33,299 bases of DNA from MWDF01 sp964577435 (GCA_964577435.1 CAZNZD010000014.1:1-33299); one strand, 5' to 3'; counted from the stretch's first letter, positions 1 through 8,524 are shown. Numbers and translations are program-made. Notes: a model not told the origin generated them from the sequence alone.

Positions 1-653
1 GGGAAAGCCTTATAAGCGACCAGTCGTACTTCCTCTACAGGCTGCCAGAGGACGTCAGATCGAGGCTTGTGCTGCCCACGGGAGGCATGTCGAAGGCCGA
101 GGTAAGGGAAATCGCCGCTCGTCTGGGGCTTGGTTATGGCGAGGTAAAAAGCTCCCAGGAGGCGTGCTTCGTCGAATCTGGCATGAGAAGCTGGTTGAAG
201 GGAAAGCTGCCTGGTATGTTCTCCCAGGGGCCCGCATATGACGCCGGGACTGGCAGGCTCATTGGCCACCACGGAGGTGCGCTGGGCCTTACGCTCGGTC
301 AAAGGAAAGGCCACGGCGTTGCGGCCGGCAGAAGGGCTTACATCACGAGGGTAGACGTTAAGCAGAATGCGATATATCTAGGGGATATGGAAAGCTGCAT
401 GACTTGTGCTGTCACAGCGAAAGACTGCGTGCATACAAGGTTCGCATCTGAGCTTTTCCGTCAAGGTCCCGTCAATGTGAAGGTCAAGGTCCGCTCATCC
501 ATGGAACCCGTCGAGGCGGTGGCATCTGCTTGCGGGGATGCCATGAGCGCCAGGATGAAAGTCCCGGTGCTCATTCCTGCACCGGGACAGAGCCTAGTTT
601 GCTATTACGAAGATCTGGCGATATGCGGCGGGATAATCGCGAAGGCAGATTAG
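1..653 (+). CDS. mnmA: tRNA-specific 2-thiouridylase MnmA, 5'-truncated by the window edge
   Basis: MnmA activates U34 of Lys, Glu and Gln tRNAs with ATP and inserts sulfur to give 2-thiouridine; it is a cytoplasmic enzyme. The reading frame is already open at base 3, with DQSYFLYRLPED followed by LPTGGMSKAEVREIA, the conserved mid-protein segment of the family. The SQEACFV segment carries the Cys equivalent to the second catalytic Cys, and GLTLGQRKGHG matches the family's IGQRKG region. The C-terminal beta-barrel domain is complete and ends with TAG at 651-653. The N-terminal PP-loop domain and the first catalytic Cys lie outside the window. It converges on the potassium transporter gene with a 20 bp gap and no obvious terminator between them. 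Identification is firm; only the left end is missing. Confidence 0.93.
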   Translation, partial: ESLISDQSYFLYRLPEDVRSRLVLPTGGMSKAEVREIAARLGLGYGEVKSSQEACFVESGMRSWLKGKLPGMFSQGPAYDAGTGRLIGHHGGALGLTLGQRKGHGVAAGRRAYITRVDVKQNAIYLGDMESCMTCAVTAKDCVHTRFASELFRQGPVNVKVKVRSSMEPVEAVASACGDAMSARMKVPVLIPAPGQSLVCYYEDLAICGGIIAKAD

Positions 654-673
654 CGTCGCACACCGGATGGAAG

Positions 674-2080
674 TTAGCCTATCATAACGTGCTCCTCAGG
701 GAAGGTCACCTTCACTTTGCTGAGGCTTTTTCTGTAGTTCAGCGCGACGACGAATGTTAGCGGGCCGAGCCTGCCCATCAGCATGATCAGTATGATGACG
801 AATTTGCTCAAGGAGCTTAGAAAAGGCGTCATGCCCCTGGTAAGTCCCACTGTCCCGAAGGCTGAGATGACCTCGAACATGACGTCCAGGAATGGCGCTT
901 TCTCGGCAATGGAGACGACAAGCGTTCCCGCCATCACTACGACGGCTGCGAGTATCACGACTGCCGTAGCCCTCATCACCTGCTCTGCCGGTATGCGCCT
1001 CTCATGTATCTCTACGGTGTCGTCGCCTTTTATAGTCGATGCGAGGCTCATGAACAGCACACCCGCGGTGACCGTCTTGATGCCGCCTCCGGTAGAGCTC
1101 GGCGATGCCCCGATGAACATCAGCACCATTATGATTAGGGCCGTGGATTCCCTGAGGGCTCCGATTGATACGGTATTGTACCCGGCTGTCCTTGGTGTAA
1201 TCGAGGTGAACAGCGAGTTTATAAGCTTATGCACCAGGGGCATGCCGCCAAGCGTGCCGGGATTGGAGTATTCGAGGATGAACACAGCTACCATTCCGAA
1301 GGCCAGCAGGAAGGCGGTTATCTTCAAGACGAGCCGTGTATGTATCGAAAGGTGTGTCTTCCTCCCCTTGCGCATCGAAAGCAGCTCTGCCATCACAGGA
1401 AAGCCCAGGCCGCCCATCACGATGAGCGCGCCTATGATAAGGGGGACGAAACCGTCCGTTGCATAGCTCATTATGCTTGTGAATGGTCCGCTGGCCTTCC
1501 CTAGCACGTCAAAACCCGCATTGCAGAAGGCTGAAATCGAGTGGAAGACACCAGCGAAGGCAGCTTCACCTACCGGCATGTGCTGCTTGAACCTCAGGAA
1601 AAGCAGCAGGGCTCCTGCGCCCTCGATAATGAAGGTAAGCCCCATCACTACCTTTGTCAGCTTCACCAGGCCGCTCATGCTGAACCTGTTGAAGGATTCC
1701 TGCAGCAGCAGGCGGCTCTTTAAGCCTATCTTCCTTCCCAGCAGCAGGAATATCATTGTTGCCATGGCCATGAAACCCAGCCCCCCGACCTGTATCAGAA
1801 GCAGGATTACAACCTGGCCGAAGCGCGTGTAGTTGATCGCGGTGTCAACTACGACAAGGCCTGTCACACAGGTCGCCGAAGTGGCCGTGAAGAGTGCATC
1901 TATGAACCTGAGCGGCTCTCCGCTGTTGTTCGACACCGGAAGCGAAAGCAGGATTCCTCCCAGAAGCACAATCACGATGAAACCAAGCACCAGGACCTGG
2001 GATGGGGACATCCCCTTGATCAGGGAAATGAACTTGCTTTTCGCTGCGACAGGCTTATCCTGTCCTATCTTGCCAACCAT
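674..2080 (-). CDS. ktrB: KtrB/TrkH-family potassium transporter membrane subunit
   Basis: Membrane subunit of a K+ (possibly Na+-coupled) uptake system of the Trk/Ktr/HKT superfamily. All four pore-loop filter segments are visible: TCVTGL, CNAGF, RTAGYN and GTVGLT. They are separated by hydrophobic helices, and the C-terminus PEEHVMIG is typical of KtrB. I place the start at ATG 2080 (468 aa) because GGGAG lies 8 nt upstream. An in-frame ATG at 2107 (477 aa) has no ribosome binding site. KtrB normally needs a cytosolic RCK partner (KtrA/TrkA), and none is encoded next to it here, so the partner would be elsewhere or absent. The gene runs opposite to everything else in the window. The family is sure; the KtrB versus TrkH label rests on length and C-terminus. 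Confidence 0.9.
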   Translation of the reverse strand: MVGKIGQDKPVAAKSKFISLIKGMSPSQVLVLGFIVIVLLGGILLSLPVSNNSGEPLRFIDALFTATSATCVTGLVVVDTAINYTRFGQVVILLLIQVGGLGFMAMATMIFLLLGRKIGLKSRLLLQESFNRFSMSGLVKLTKVVMGLTFIIEGAGALLLFLRFKQHMPVGEAAFAGVFHSISAFCNAGFDVLGKASGPFTSIMSYATDGFVPLIIGALIVMGGLGFPVMAELLSMRKGRKTHLSIHTRLVLKITAFLLAFGMVAVFILEYSNPGTLGGMPLVHKLINSLFTSITPRTAGYNTVSIGALRESTALIIMVLMFIGASPSSTGGGIKTVTAGVLFMSLASTIKGDDTVEIHERRIPAEQVMRATAVVILAAVVVMAGTLVVSIAEKAPFLDVMFEVISAFGTVGLTRGMTPFLSSLSKFVIILIMLMGRLGPLTFVVALNYRKSLSKVKVTFPEEHVMIG

Positions 2081-2145
2081 GAAATACACTCCCGGAGCTG
2101 GGGGCATCCGAACTGCTTACGCCTGGCGGGCCCCATTAAGCCCCG

Positions 2146-2186
2146 AAAACCGGTCCCCCGCGCCATCTGCAGCCTGCGGAGACCGG
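2146..2186 (-). promoter_or_regulatory. hairpin followed by UUUU in the ktrB leader, possible attenuator
   Basis: On the minus strand CCGGTCTCC (2186-2178) pairs with GGGGACCGG (2158-2150) over nine pairs with one G-U. The loop is 19 nt and the stem is followed at once by four U (2149-2146). It lies at the very start of the predicted ktrB transcript. The short U-tract makes terminator function uncertain, and no known riboswitch consensus was recognised. Confidence 0.3.
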
Positions 2187-2197
2187 AATCCTCCAAT

Positions 2198-2226
2198 ATT
2201 CAACACCACATAAGAATATAAGTCAA
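2198..2226 (-). promoter_or_regulatory. candidate promoter for the ktrB-like gene
   Basis: Read on the minus strand, TTGACT (2226-2221) and TTGAAT (2203-2198) are separated by exactly 17 nt, giving 5/6 and 4/6 matches to sigma-A boxes. Transcription would start near 2191, leaving a leader of about 110 nt before the ATG at 2080. Confidence 0.45.
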
Positions 2227-2281
2227 GGGATATTGCACTGACTGAACGAAACATGGACAAGTTAGTATTCGCTTTTCATTA

Positions 2282-2311
2282 TTGCCTACACTTAACTCCC
2301 CGTTGTATAAT
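2282..2311 (+). promoter_or_regulatory. promoter of the tRNA-His/tRNA-Gly (and possibly tig-clpP-clpX) unit
   Basis: TTGCCT (2282-2287), an 18-nt spacer and a perfect TATAAT (2306-2311). The expected start point near 2318 is about 20 nt before tRNA-His. The same TTGCCT -35 box recurs before the EF-G-like gene. Bases 2227-2281 show nothing else clear. Confidence 0.65.
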
Positions 2312-2336
2312 TTCTCTTGCGGCTTTTGCCAAACGT

Positions 2337-2414
2337 GGTGGATGTAGCTCAGTTGGTTAGAGCATCAGATTGTGGATCTGAGGGTCGTGGGTTCGAATCC
2401 CATCATCCACCCCA
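2337..2414 (+). tRNA. tRNA-His (anticodon GTG)
   Basis: A full cloverleaf can be drawn. The acceptor GTGGATG (2338-2344) pairs with CATCCAC (2404-2410). The anticodon stem TCAGA/TCTGA encloses loop TTGTGGA with anticodon GTG, and the T-arm has GTGGG, TTCGAAT and CCCAT. The extra G at 2337 faces C73 at 2411, the G-1:C73 identity pair special to tRNA-His, here encoded in the DNA. The 3' CCA (2412-2414) is also encoded. Confidence 0.97.
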
Positions 2415-2439
2415 TTTAGACAAAATGCTGCGAACAGGC

Positions 2440-2514
2440 GCGGAAATAGCTCAGCGGTAGAGCATCACCTTGCCAAGGTGGGGGTCGCGGGTTCGAATCC
2501 CGTTTTCCGCTCCA
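2440..2514 (+). tRNA. tRNA-Gly (anticodon GCC)
   Basis: Acceptor GCGGAAA (2440-2446) pairs with TTTCCGC (2504-2510), the discriminator is T and CCA is encoded at 2512-2514. The anticodon loop TTGCCAA gives GCC, and the T-loop GTTCGAATCC is standard. It lies 25 nt after tRNA-His and is very likely on the same transcript. Confidence 0.97.
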
Positions 2515-2526
2515 TCAGGCTTTTGC

Positions 2527-2553
2527 ATCGGCGGCGGACTTATCGCCGCCGAT
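2527..2553 (+). repeat. perfect 10-bp hairpin between tRNA-Gly and tig
   Basis: ATCGGCGGCG (2527-2536) and CGCCGCCGAT (2544-2553) are exact inverted copies with a 7-nt loop. No U-tract follows (TACAGTTTATC), so it is not a canonical intrinsic terminator. It may be a processing or stability structure separating the tRNAs from the tig mRNA, or a weak terminator. Confidence 0.6.
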
Positions 2554-2593
2554 TACAGTTTATCGGGGGAAATCCCGGTCGTGAGGTGTGAAT

Positions 2594-4033
2594 ATGATTA
2601 ATGTCAATTTGGTAGGCAAGGTCGCAAGCGTTGCGACGGTGGAAGTGGTAATCGACGCGGAAAGCGCCAGGCAAGAGATAGAGGCGGCCATAGCCAGGAC
2701 CGCCAAGAGGGTCAGAATCCCCGGCTTCAGGCAGGGCAAGGCCCCCAAGGCGATGGTGGAGAGGTATGCAGGCAGGCCTGCGATACTGCAGGATGCCCTT
2801 GAGCAGATCGTCAACTCCTCCTACTCCAAGGCAGTGAAGGACTTTGACCTTAACCCCATAGCCGATCCCGACTTCGAGGGCATCGAGGGCATAGACCTGG
2901 ATTCGGGCAAAGAGAACTCTTTCAAGATGATGATCACCGTCGATCCTGAAGTAAAGCTTCCCGACTACAAGGCATTCAAGATGAAGAAGAGCATCAAGCC
3001 TGTTGAGGATGCGGACGTTGACTCCGAGCTGGACAAGTACGCAGACCAGGTGGCCGAGTATGTACCTTCCGCCCGCAAGAAGGTCAAGGACGGGGACATG
3101 GTCACCATCAACTTCAAGGGTATTATCAACGAGGGGACGCCCGAGGAGGAGGCCTTCGAGGGAGGCACCGCCGAGGGAGTCGACCTTCTTATCGGTTCGG
3201 GGCAGTTCATTCCCGGCTTCGAGGAGCAGCTCGTCGGGGCCAAGAAGGGCGACGACGTGGATGTGAAGGTGAGCTTCCCTGCGGACTACAGGGCGACACA
3301 CCTTGCCGGAAAGCCCGCGGTCTTCAAGTGCAAGGTGACAGAGATCAAGGACAAGGTGCAGCCGGCGAAGGACGACGAGTTCGCAAAGAAGCTCGGCTTC
3401 GACAAGGTTGACGAGCTGAAGGCTGCGCTCAGGCATTCGATGGAGCACAGGAACTACGACAGCGCCGTAAGGTCGATCGGCATCGACGCCTTGAAGAAGC
3501 TCACAGACGAAGCTGAAGTGGACATGCCCTTGGCCATGGTAGACGCGGAGGCGGCCGACATGGTCAACGACCTTGCAAGGCGCGTAGAGGAGCAGGGCCT
3601 TAAGTGGGAGGAGTACCTTCAGTCGAAATCGACCACACAGGACGCGCTGCTTGACGAGATGAAACCCAAGGCCGAGGGGGCTGTGAAGCAGCAACTTGTA
3701 GTAAGGGCTTTCCTTCGCGAGAATGACGCCAGGGTCACGGCAGCGGAAGTCGACAGGGCGATAGAGCTCATGGCCGGAAGGCCCGGCGAAGTGAAGCCGC
3801 AGGAGCTGAAGCGCCTCAAGGACAACGAGGGAGTAAGAAGCTCGGTCAGCAGGCTCGTAGCCCAGGACAAGGCGATAAAGATTCTTTCCGTGCTTGCAGA
3901 CGAGAACCCCGAGGAGGGCAAGTGCGCCGAGGACCATGGCCACCACCATGATCACGATCACGAGCACGATCACGAGCATGAACACAAGCATGAGCACGAG
4001 CATGAACACGAGGGCGGGGAAGAGTCAAAGTAA
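2594..4033 (+). CDS. tig: trigger factor with a histidine-rich C-terminal tail
   Basis: Ribosome-bound chaperone and peptidyl-prolyl isomerase acting on nascent chains at the exit tunnel. Domains in order: an N-terminal ribosome-binding domain with the signature GFRQGKAPKAMVERYAG (about residues 43-59); an FKBP-type PPIase domain (about 155-245, with VTINFKG, FIPGFEEQL and FPADY); and the alpha-helical C-terminal chaperone domain. Start ATG 2594 (479 aa) is preferred over GTG 2588 because GAGG sits 7 nt upstream. After the normal end of the C domain comes a tail of alternating His with Asp/Glu containing 14 His (DNA 3934-4009), which makes the protein about 40 residues longer than usual. The tail resembles metal-binding tails of SlyD, HypB or UreE; its function here is inferred. 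clpP follows after 30 bp. Confidence 0.96.
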   Translation: MINVNLVGKVASVATVEVVIDAESARQEIEAAIARTAKRVRIPGFRQGKAPKAMVERYAGRPAILQDALEQIVNSSYSKAVKDFDLNPIADPDFEGIEGIDLDSGKENSFKMMITVDPEVKLPDYKAFKMKKSIKPVEDADVDSELDKYADQVAEYVPSARKKVKDGDMVTINFKGIINEGTPEEEAFEGGTAEGVDLLIGSGQFIPGFEEQLVGAKKGDDVDVKVSFPADYRATHLAGKPAVFKCKVTEIKDKVQPAKDDEFAKKLGFDKVDELKAALRHSMEHRNYDSAVRSIGIDALKKLTDEAEVDMPLAMVDAEAADMVNDLARRVEEQGLKWEEYLQSKSTTQDALLDEMKPKAEGAVKQQLVVRAFLRENDARVTAAEVDRAIELMAGRPGEVKPQELKRLKDNEGVRSSVSRLVAQDKAIKILSVLADENPEEGKCAEDHGHHHDHDHEHDHEHEHKHEHEHEHEGGEESK

Positions 4034-4063
4034 GAGGGCATTGCGCCGGAAGGAGATGGGGAT

Positions 4064-4678
4064 ATGAGCTTCATACCATATGTAGTGGAGCAGTCGGGCA
4101 AGGGCGAAAGGGTCTACGACATCTATTCCCGCCTTCTGAAAGACAGGATCATATTCCTGAACGGCGAGATAGACATGCACCTGTCGGACCTCGTAGTCGC
4201 ACAGATGCTGTTCCTGCAGGCGGATGACCCCGAAAAGGAGATCAACCTATACATAAACAGCCAAGGCGGCTCGGTATACGCAGGGATGGCGATCTATGAC
4301 ACGATGCAGTTCATAAAGCCGCCAGTAGCTACATACTGCGTGGGCCTTGCCGCTTCGATGGCATCTCTGATACTCATGGGAGGCGAGCAGGGAAGAAGGT
4401 ATGCCCTGCCGAATTCCAGGGTGCTTATTCACCAGCCGCTGGGATCGGCCTCCGGACAGGCCACCGACATAGAGATACATGCCCGCGAGATACTGAAGCT
4501 GAGGGACATGGTGACAGAGCTCATCTCGAAGCACACCGGCCAGAAGCCGTCCAGGGTCTCCCAGGACATCGAGCGGGACTACTACATGACGGCGCCTGAG
4601 GCCAAGGCATATGGGATAATTGACAACATCCTAGAAGGAAAGAAGATACTTACACCCAGGAGGGCGACGAAGAAGTAA
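4064..4678 (+). CDS. clpP: ATP-dependent Clp protease proteolytic subunit ClpP
   Basis: Serine protease that forms a double heptameric ring and degrades substrates unfolded by ClpX or other Clp ATPases in the cytoplasm. The length (204 aa) is normal for the family. The nucleophile Ser lies in GLAASMASLILMGG, the catalytic His in RVLIHQPLG, and the Asp in the ERDYYMTAPEAKAYGIIDNI segment. The GGSVYAGMAIYDTMQ handle region is typical. AGGAG at 4051-4055 lies 8 nt before the ATG. Its TAA overlaps the ATG of clpX (TAATG), implying translational coupling. Confidence 0.98.
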   Translation: MSFIPYVVEQSGKGERVYDIYSRLLKDRIIFLNGEIDMHLSDLVVAQMLFLQADDPEKEINLYINSQGGSVYAGMAIYDTMQFIKPPVATYCVGLAASMASLILMGGEQGRRYALPNSRVLIHQPLGSASGQATDIEIHAREILKLRDMVTELISKHTGQKPSRVSQDIERDYYMTAPEAKAYGIIDNILEGKKILTPRRATKK

Positions 4679-5943
4679 TGCCGAAGAAGACTCCGAAAGT
4701 GAAGAAGGACAAGGGCCTTGAGTGCTCGTTCTGCGGTAGGCCGGAATCCGAGGCCGGCGGCATAATCGCCGGACCCGATGTCTCCATATGCAGCGACTGC
4801 GTCAAGCTTTGCAGCATGATATTCGAGAAGGAGGCCGCCGAGACGGAGGATGGCTTCAAGCCGGCGCTCAAGAAGCCCAGCGAGATAAAGAGGGCGCTGG
4901 ACCAGTATGTAATCGGCCAGGAGGATGCCAAGAAGGTCCTCTCAGTCGCCGTATACAACCACTATAAGAGGGTCCTTGCGAAGTCCAGGGGGCTTGACGG
5001 CGAAGTGGAGCTTCAGAAGAGCAACATACTCATGCTCGGGCCCACCGGAAGCGGCAAGACGCTCCTTGCGCAGACCCTTGCGAAGGTTCTTGACGTGCCC
5101 TTCGCCATTGCTGACGCAACGTCACTTACCGAAGCCGGATACGTGGGCGAGGATGTCGAGAACATACTCCTGAGGCTCATACAGGCGAGCGAGTGGGACG
5201 TAAACAAGGCGAAATTCGGCATTGTCTACATAGACGAGATAGACAAGATAGCCAGAAAGTCGGAGAACGCCTCCATAACAAGGGATGTATCAGGCGAGGG
5301 AGTGCAACAGGCGCTCCTTAAGATACTCGAGGGGACAGTCGCGAACGTGCCCCCACAAGGCGGAAGGAAGCATCCGCAGCAGGAATACATCCAGATAGAC
5401 ACCACCGACATACTCTTCATCTGCGGAGGGGCGTTCGACGGGCTGGAGAAGATCATAGAGCGCCGCACCGGAGCAAAGGTCCTGGGCTTCAACGCCCAGC
5501 CCAAGGTTGGAATTAAGGACGGAGTTGCCGACACGCTGAGGAAGCTCATGCCCGAGGACCTTCTCAAGTATGGCATGATTCCCGAGTTCGTGGGCAGGAT
5601 GCCCGTAGTTGTCACCCTTGAAGAGCTGGGCATGGCAGCGCTTGTCGAGGTCCTGACAAAGCCCAAGAACGCCCTGACGAGGCAGTACAAGGTCCTTATG
5701 TCTATGGAGGGCGTCGAGCTGGAGTTCACGGACGATGCCATCAGCTCGGTCGCTGAGAAGGCCATGAAGCTCGGCACGGGGGCAAGGGGCCTAAGGGCCA
5801 TAATGGAGAAGCTCATGCTGGACATCATGTACTCGGCGCCGGATAAGCCGGACATGAAGAGGATAAGGATAGACAGGGAAGCCGTTGAGAGGGCATCCGA
5901 CGCGGTCAGGAAGTGGCCGCCCGAGAAGGCTGAGACAGCCTAG
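4678..5943 (+). CDS. clpX: ATP-dependent Clp protease ATP-binding subunit ClpX
   Basis: AAA+ unfoldase that recognises tagged or specific substrates and feeds them to ClpP. The N-terminal C4 zinc domain is complete (C16, C19, C38, C41). Walker A GPTGSGKT begins at residue 121 and Walker B IVYIDEID at residue 182. The pore loop GYVG follows the Walker A region, and the ClpP-docking loop appears as VLGFNA (the IGF/LGF loop). Length 421 aa is standard. It is the last gene of the tig-clpP-clpX set and is followed 14 bp later by a strong terminator. Confidence 0.98.
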   Translation: MPKKTPKVKKDKGLECSFCGRPESEAGGIIAGPDVSICSDCVKLCSMIFEKEAAETEDGFKPALKKPSEIKRALDQYVIGQEDAKKVLSVAVYNHYKRVLAKSRGLDGEVELQKSNILMLGPTGSGKTLLAQTLAKVLDVPFAIADATSLTEAGYVGEDVENILLRLIQASEWDVNKAKFGIVYIDEIDKIARKSENASITRDVSGEGVQQALLKILEGTVANVPPQGGRKHPQQEYIQIDTTDILFICGGAFDGLEKIIERRTGAKVLGFNAQPKVGIKDGVADTLRKLMPEDLLKYGMIPEFVGRMPVVVTLEELGMAALVEVLTKPKNALTRQYKVLMSMEGVELEFTDDAISSVAEKAMKLGTGARGLRAIMEKLMLDIMYSAPDKPDMKRIRIDREAVERASDAVRKWPPEKAETA

Positions 5944-5957
5944 TGCCTGACCTTTCC

Positions 5958-5995
5958 GCCCGGCATCCCATTAATGGGGGCCGGGCTTCTTCTTC
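5958..5995 (+). terminator. intrinsic terminator after clpX
   Basis: GCCCGGC (5958-5964) pairs with GCCGGGC (5980-5986), with an inner CCCA/TGGG stem, followed by the T-rich TTCTTCTTC. Confidence 0.85.
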
Positions 5996-6032
5996 ATCAC
6001 TAAGGCATAGAACAAATATTCTACCCATAGGT

Positions 6033-6038
6033 TATAAT
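6033..6038 (+). promoter_or_regulatory. candidate -10 box of lon
   Basis: A perfect TATAAT lies 57 nt before the lon start, after the clpX terminator. No good -35 box is seen at 16-18 nt; the best hexamer, GAACAA at 6010-6015, is poor, so an activator may be needed. No CIRCE element (TTAGCACTC-N9-GAGTGCTAA) is present. Confidence 0.45.
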
Positions 6039-6094
6039 GTATATGGAACATAAAGGCAGTTGTCTGCGTTATGTAAACCAGGAGGTGCATTCTT

Positions 6095-8524
6095 ATGACA
6101 CATAGGACGATTGACGAGAAGGGTCGTATGGTGGAGATGCGCCTGCTCCCGGTAGTCCCGTTAAGGGGAGTTGTATTCTTCCCAGGCATGTTCACGCCTT
6201 TAGAGGTTGGAAGGGCCAAATCGGTAAACGCAGTGGAGAGGGCGGCTCTTGACGATTCCATAGTATTGCTAGTATCCCAGAAGGACCCGGCTGTTGAGGA
6301 CCCATCCTCGGCCGACCTTTTCGAGATGGGATGCGCTGCCGAGATAAAGCAGTCGGTAAAGGGGCAGGACGGGACCTTGAGGGTCCTTATGCAGGGCATA
6401 AACAGGGCTCAGATCGTAAGTTACATTGACAGGGACGACGTGCTCATGGCGGAAGTGCGCATGATCAGCGACCCCGTCACGCATACCGCGAAGACCGAGA
6501 CTCTCATGCGCATGGCGCTCGGGAGCTTCGAGACGCTCCTGCAGTCAGCAAGGAACATCCCCAGCGAGGTAGCCCTCGGCATAAGCAGGATAGACAACCC
6601 TGCGAAGCTAGCTGATGAGATCGCCCCGAGGCTCCCACTGAGGCTTACTCAGAGGCAGAGCCTGCTGGACGCTTCGGACGTAGACGAAAGGCTTGAGAAG
6701 CTCATAGCCATAATGGAGACGGAGAAGCAGGTCCTGGAGATAGAGCAGGACCTCCAGTCCAAGGTGCGAAAGCAGATAGACAAGTCGCAGAAGGAGTACT
6801 ACCTTCGCGAGCAGATGAGAGTCATACAAAAGGAGCTGGGCGAGGAAGAGGACAAGGAAGCCGATGCCGAGGCCTGGCGCAAGAAGCTGGATGAGAACAA
6901 TGCGCCCGAGGATATCAGGGCCAAGGCGGAAGCAGAGATAAAGAGGCTCAAGCTCATGGGCTCAATGGCGCCCGAGGCCACGGTATCCAGGACCTACATC
7001 GACTGGCTCACATCGATGCCCTGGGGCAAGTACACAGAAGACTCCCTTGACCTGAAGCAGGCGAAGAGGGTCCTTGACGAGGACCACTGGGGCCTTGAGA
7101 AGGTGAAGGAGAGGATACTGGAGTTTCTTGCCGTAAGGAAGCTCTCCTCGCTCAACAAGGGGCCCATACTATGCCTGGTAGGGCCTCCCGGCGTAGGCAA
7201 GACATCGCTAGCCAAGTCCGTGGCGCGCTCCTTGAACAGGAAGTTCGTCCGCTTCTCATTGGGCGGCTTAAGAGACGAGGCTGAGATAAGAGGACACAGG
7301 AGGACCTATATAGGAGCCCTCCCCGGAAAGCTTGCCCAGGCCCTTAAGCAGGCAGGATCGGCGAATCCAGTCATCCTGCTGGACGAGATAGACAAGCTCG
7401 GCTCCGACTGGAGGGGGGACCCTTCGTCGGCGATGCTCGAAGTCCTGGACCCGGAGCAGAACAAGGCGTTTCTCGACCACTACATGGAAGTGCCCCTTGA
7501 CCTGTCCAAGGTCATGTTCATAACGACGGCCAACTCGCTTCACAACGTGCCGAGGCCGCTTGCTGACAGGATGGAGATAATCGACCTGTCGGGCTACACG
7601 GAAGACGAGAAGCTCGGAATCGCAAAGCAGTTCCTCATCCCCAAGCAGAAGGGGGAGAACGGACTTGCAGACACCGACGTGGACCTTTCAGACGAGACGG
7701 TGCTCGAGATAGTGAGGAAGTATACGAGGGAGGCCGGAGTGCGCGAGCTGGAGCGGCAGATCGGAAACGTGATGCGCAAGATGGCATGGTGCAAGGTCTC
7801 CGGAGAGAAGCCGACCGAATGCCCCGTGAGGCCTGAAAGCCTGCACGACCTGCTTGGAGTGGAGAAGTACCGCTACGGCGTTACTGACAAGGAGAACAAG
7901 GTGGGCGTGTCCACCGGCCTTGCGTGGACCGAGACCGGAGGCGACATACTTTTCATAGAGACCACGGTCACTAAAGGATCTGGAAAGCTTACGCTCACAG
8001 GCCAGATGGGCGATGTCATGAAGGAGAGCGCCCAGGCCGCCTATACCTATGTCAGGTCAAGGGCGAAGGAGCTCGGCATAGACCCTTCATTCCATGAGAC
8101 CACCGATGTCCACATCCATGTACCGGAGGGTGCCATACCTAAGGACGGGCCTTCAGCAGGCATCGCGATGGCGACTTCGCTCGCATCGGCGCTGTCGAAC
8201 AGGGCCGTAAGGGCGGATGTGGCCATGACGGGTGAGATCACCCTGAGAGGAAGGGTGCTTCCTATCGGAGGGCTCAAGGAGAAGTCGCTTGCGGCCATGA
8301 GGGCGGGAATCAGGACGGTGATAATACCCGCCGACAACCACAAGGACATGGAGAGCATACCTCAGAAGGTGAAGGAGCAGGTCCTGTTCATAGAGACGGA
8401 CCAGATGGACAAGGTGCTGGAAAACGCAATGGTGACAGCATCCCAGCAAGAGGTGCCAGCAGTCGACATCCCGGTCCCGCTCGATGCAGCCAGGGCAGCC
8501 AAGCCCAAGAGGATGAGCCAGTGA
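6095..8524 (+). CDS. lon: ATP-dependent protease Lon (LonA type)
   Basis: Soluble hexameric AAA+ serine protease that degrades misfolded and regulatory proteins. Domains: N-terminal LON substrate-binding domain (RLLPVVPLRGVVFFPGM onward), a coiled-coil segment near residues 210-260, an AAA+ module with Walker A GPPGVGKT at 363-370 and Walker B ILLDEIDKLG, and a C-terminal peptidase. The catalytic Ser is S687 in KDGPSAG and the Lys is K730 in GGLKEKS, giving the usual Ser-Lys spacing. At 809 aa it is a full-length LonA. AGGAGGTG sits 7 nt before the ATG. It is monocistronic, with terminators on both sides. B. subtilis also has lonB beside it; that gene is missing here. Confidence 0.98.
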   Translation: MTHRTIDEKGRMVEMRLLPVVPLRGVVFFPGMFTPLEVGRAKSVNAVERAALDDSIVLLVSQKDPAVEDPSSADLFEMGCAAEIKQSVKGQDGTLRVLMQGINRAQIVSYIDRDDVLMAEVRMISDPVTHTAKTETLMRMALGSFETLLQSARNIPSEVALGISRIDNPAKLADEIAPRLPLRLTQRQSLLDASDVDERLEKLIAIMETEKQVLEIEQDLQSKVRKQIDKSQKEYYLREQMRVIQKELGEEEDKEADAEAWRKKLDENNAPEDIRAKAEAEIKRLKLMGSMAPEATVSRTYIDWLTSMPWGKYTEDSLDLKQAKRVLDEDHWGLEKVKERILEFLAVRKLSSLNKGPILCLVGPPGVGKTSLAKSVARSLNRKFVRFSLGGLRDEAEIRGHRRTYIGALPGKLAQALKQAGSANPVILLDEIDKLGSDWRGDPSSAMLEVLDPEQNKAFLDHYMEVPLDLSKVMFITTANSLHNVPRPLADRMEIIDLSGYTEDEKLGIAKQFLIPKQKGENGLADTDVDLSDETVLEIVRKYTREAGVRELERQIGNVMRKMAWCKVSGEKPTECPVRPESLHDLLGVEKYRYGVTDKENKVGVSTGLAWTETGGDILFIETTVTKGSGKLTLTGQMGDVMKESAQAAYTYVRSRAKELGIDPSFHETTDVHIHVPEGAIPKDGPSAGIAMATSLASALSNRAVRADVAMTGEITLRGRVLPIGGLKEKSLAAMRAGIRTVIIPADNHKDMESIPQKVKEQVLFIETDQMDKVLENAMVTASQQEVPAVDIPVPLDAARAAKPKRMSQ

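Noticed and set aside
2540..4009. 489-aa open frame on the minus strand opposite tig
   Set aside because: Low-complexity Leu/Val/Arg/His-rich translation is a shadow of the trigger factor codons; the plus strand has full family motifs.
3934..4009. Short tandem DNA repeat in the tig 3' end as a microsatellite or CRISPR-like repeat
   Set aside because: The bases vary by synonymous codons; the periodicity is explained by alternating His and acidic residues.
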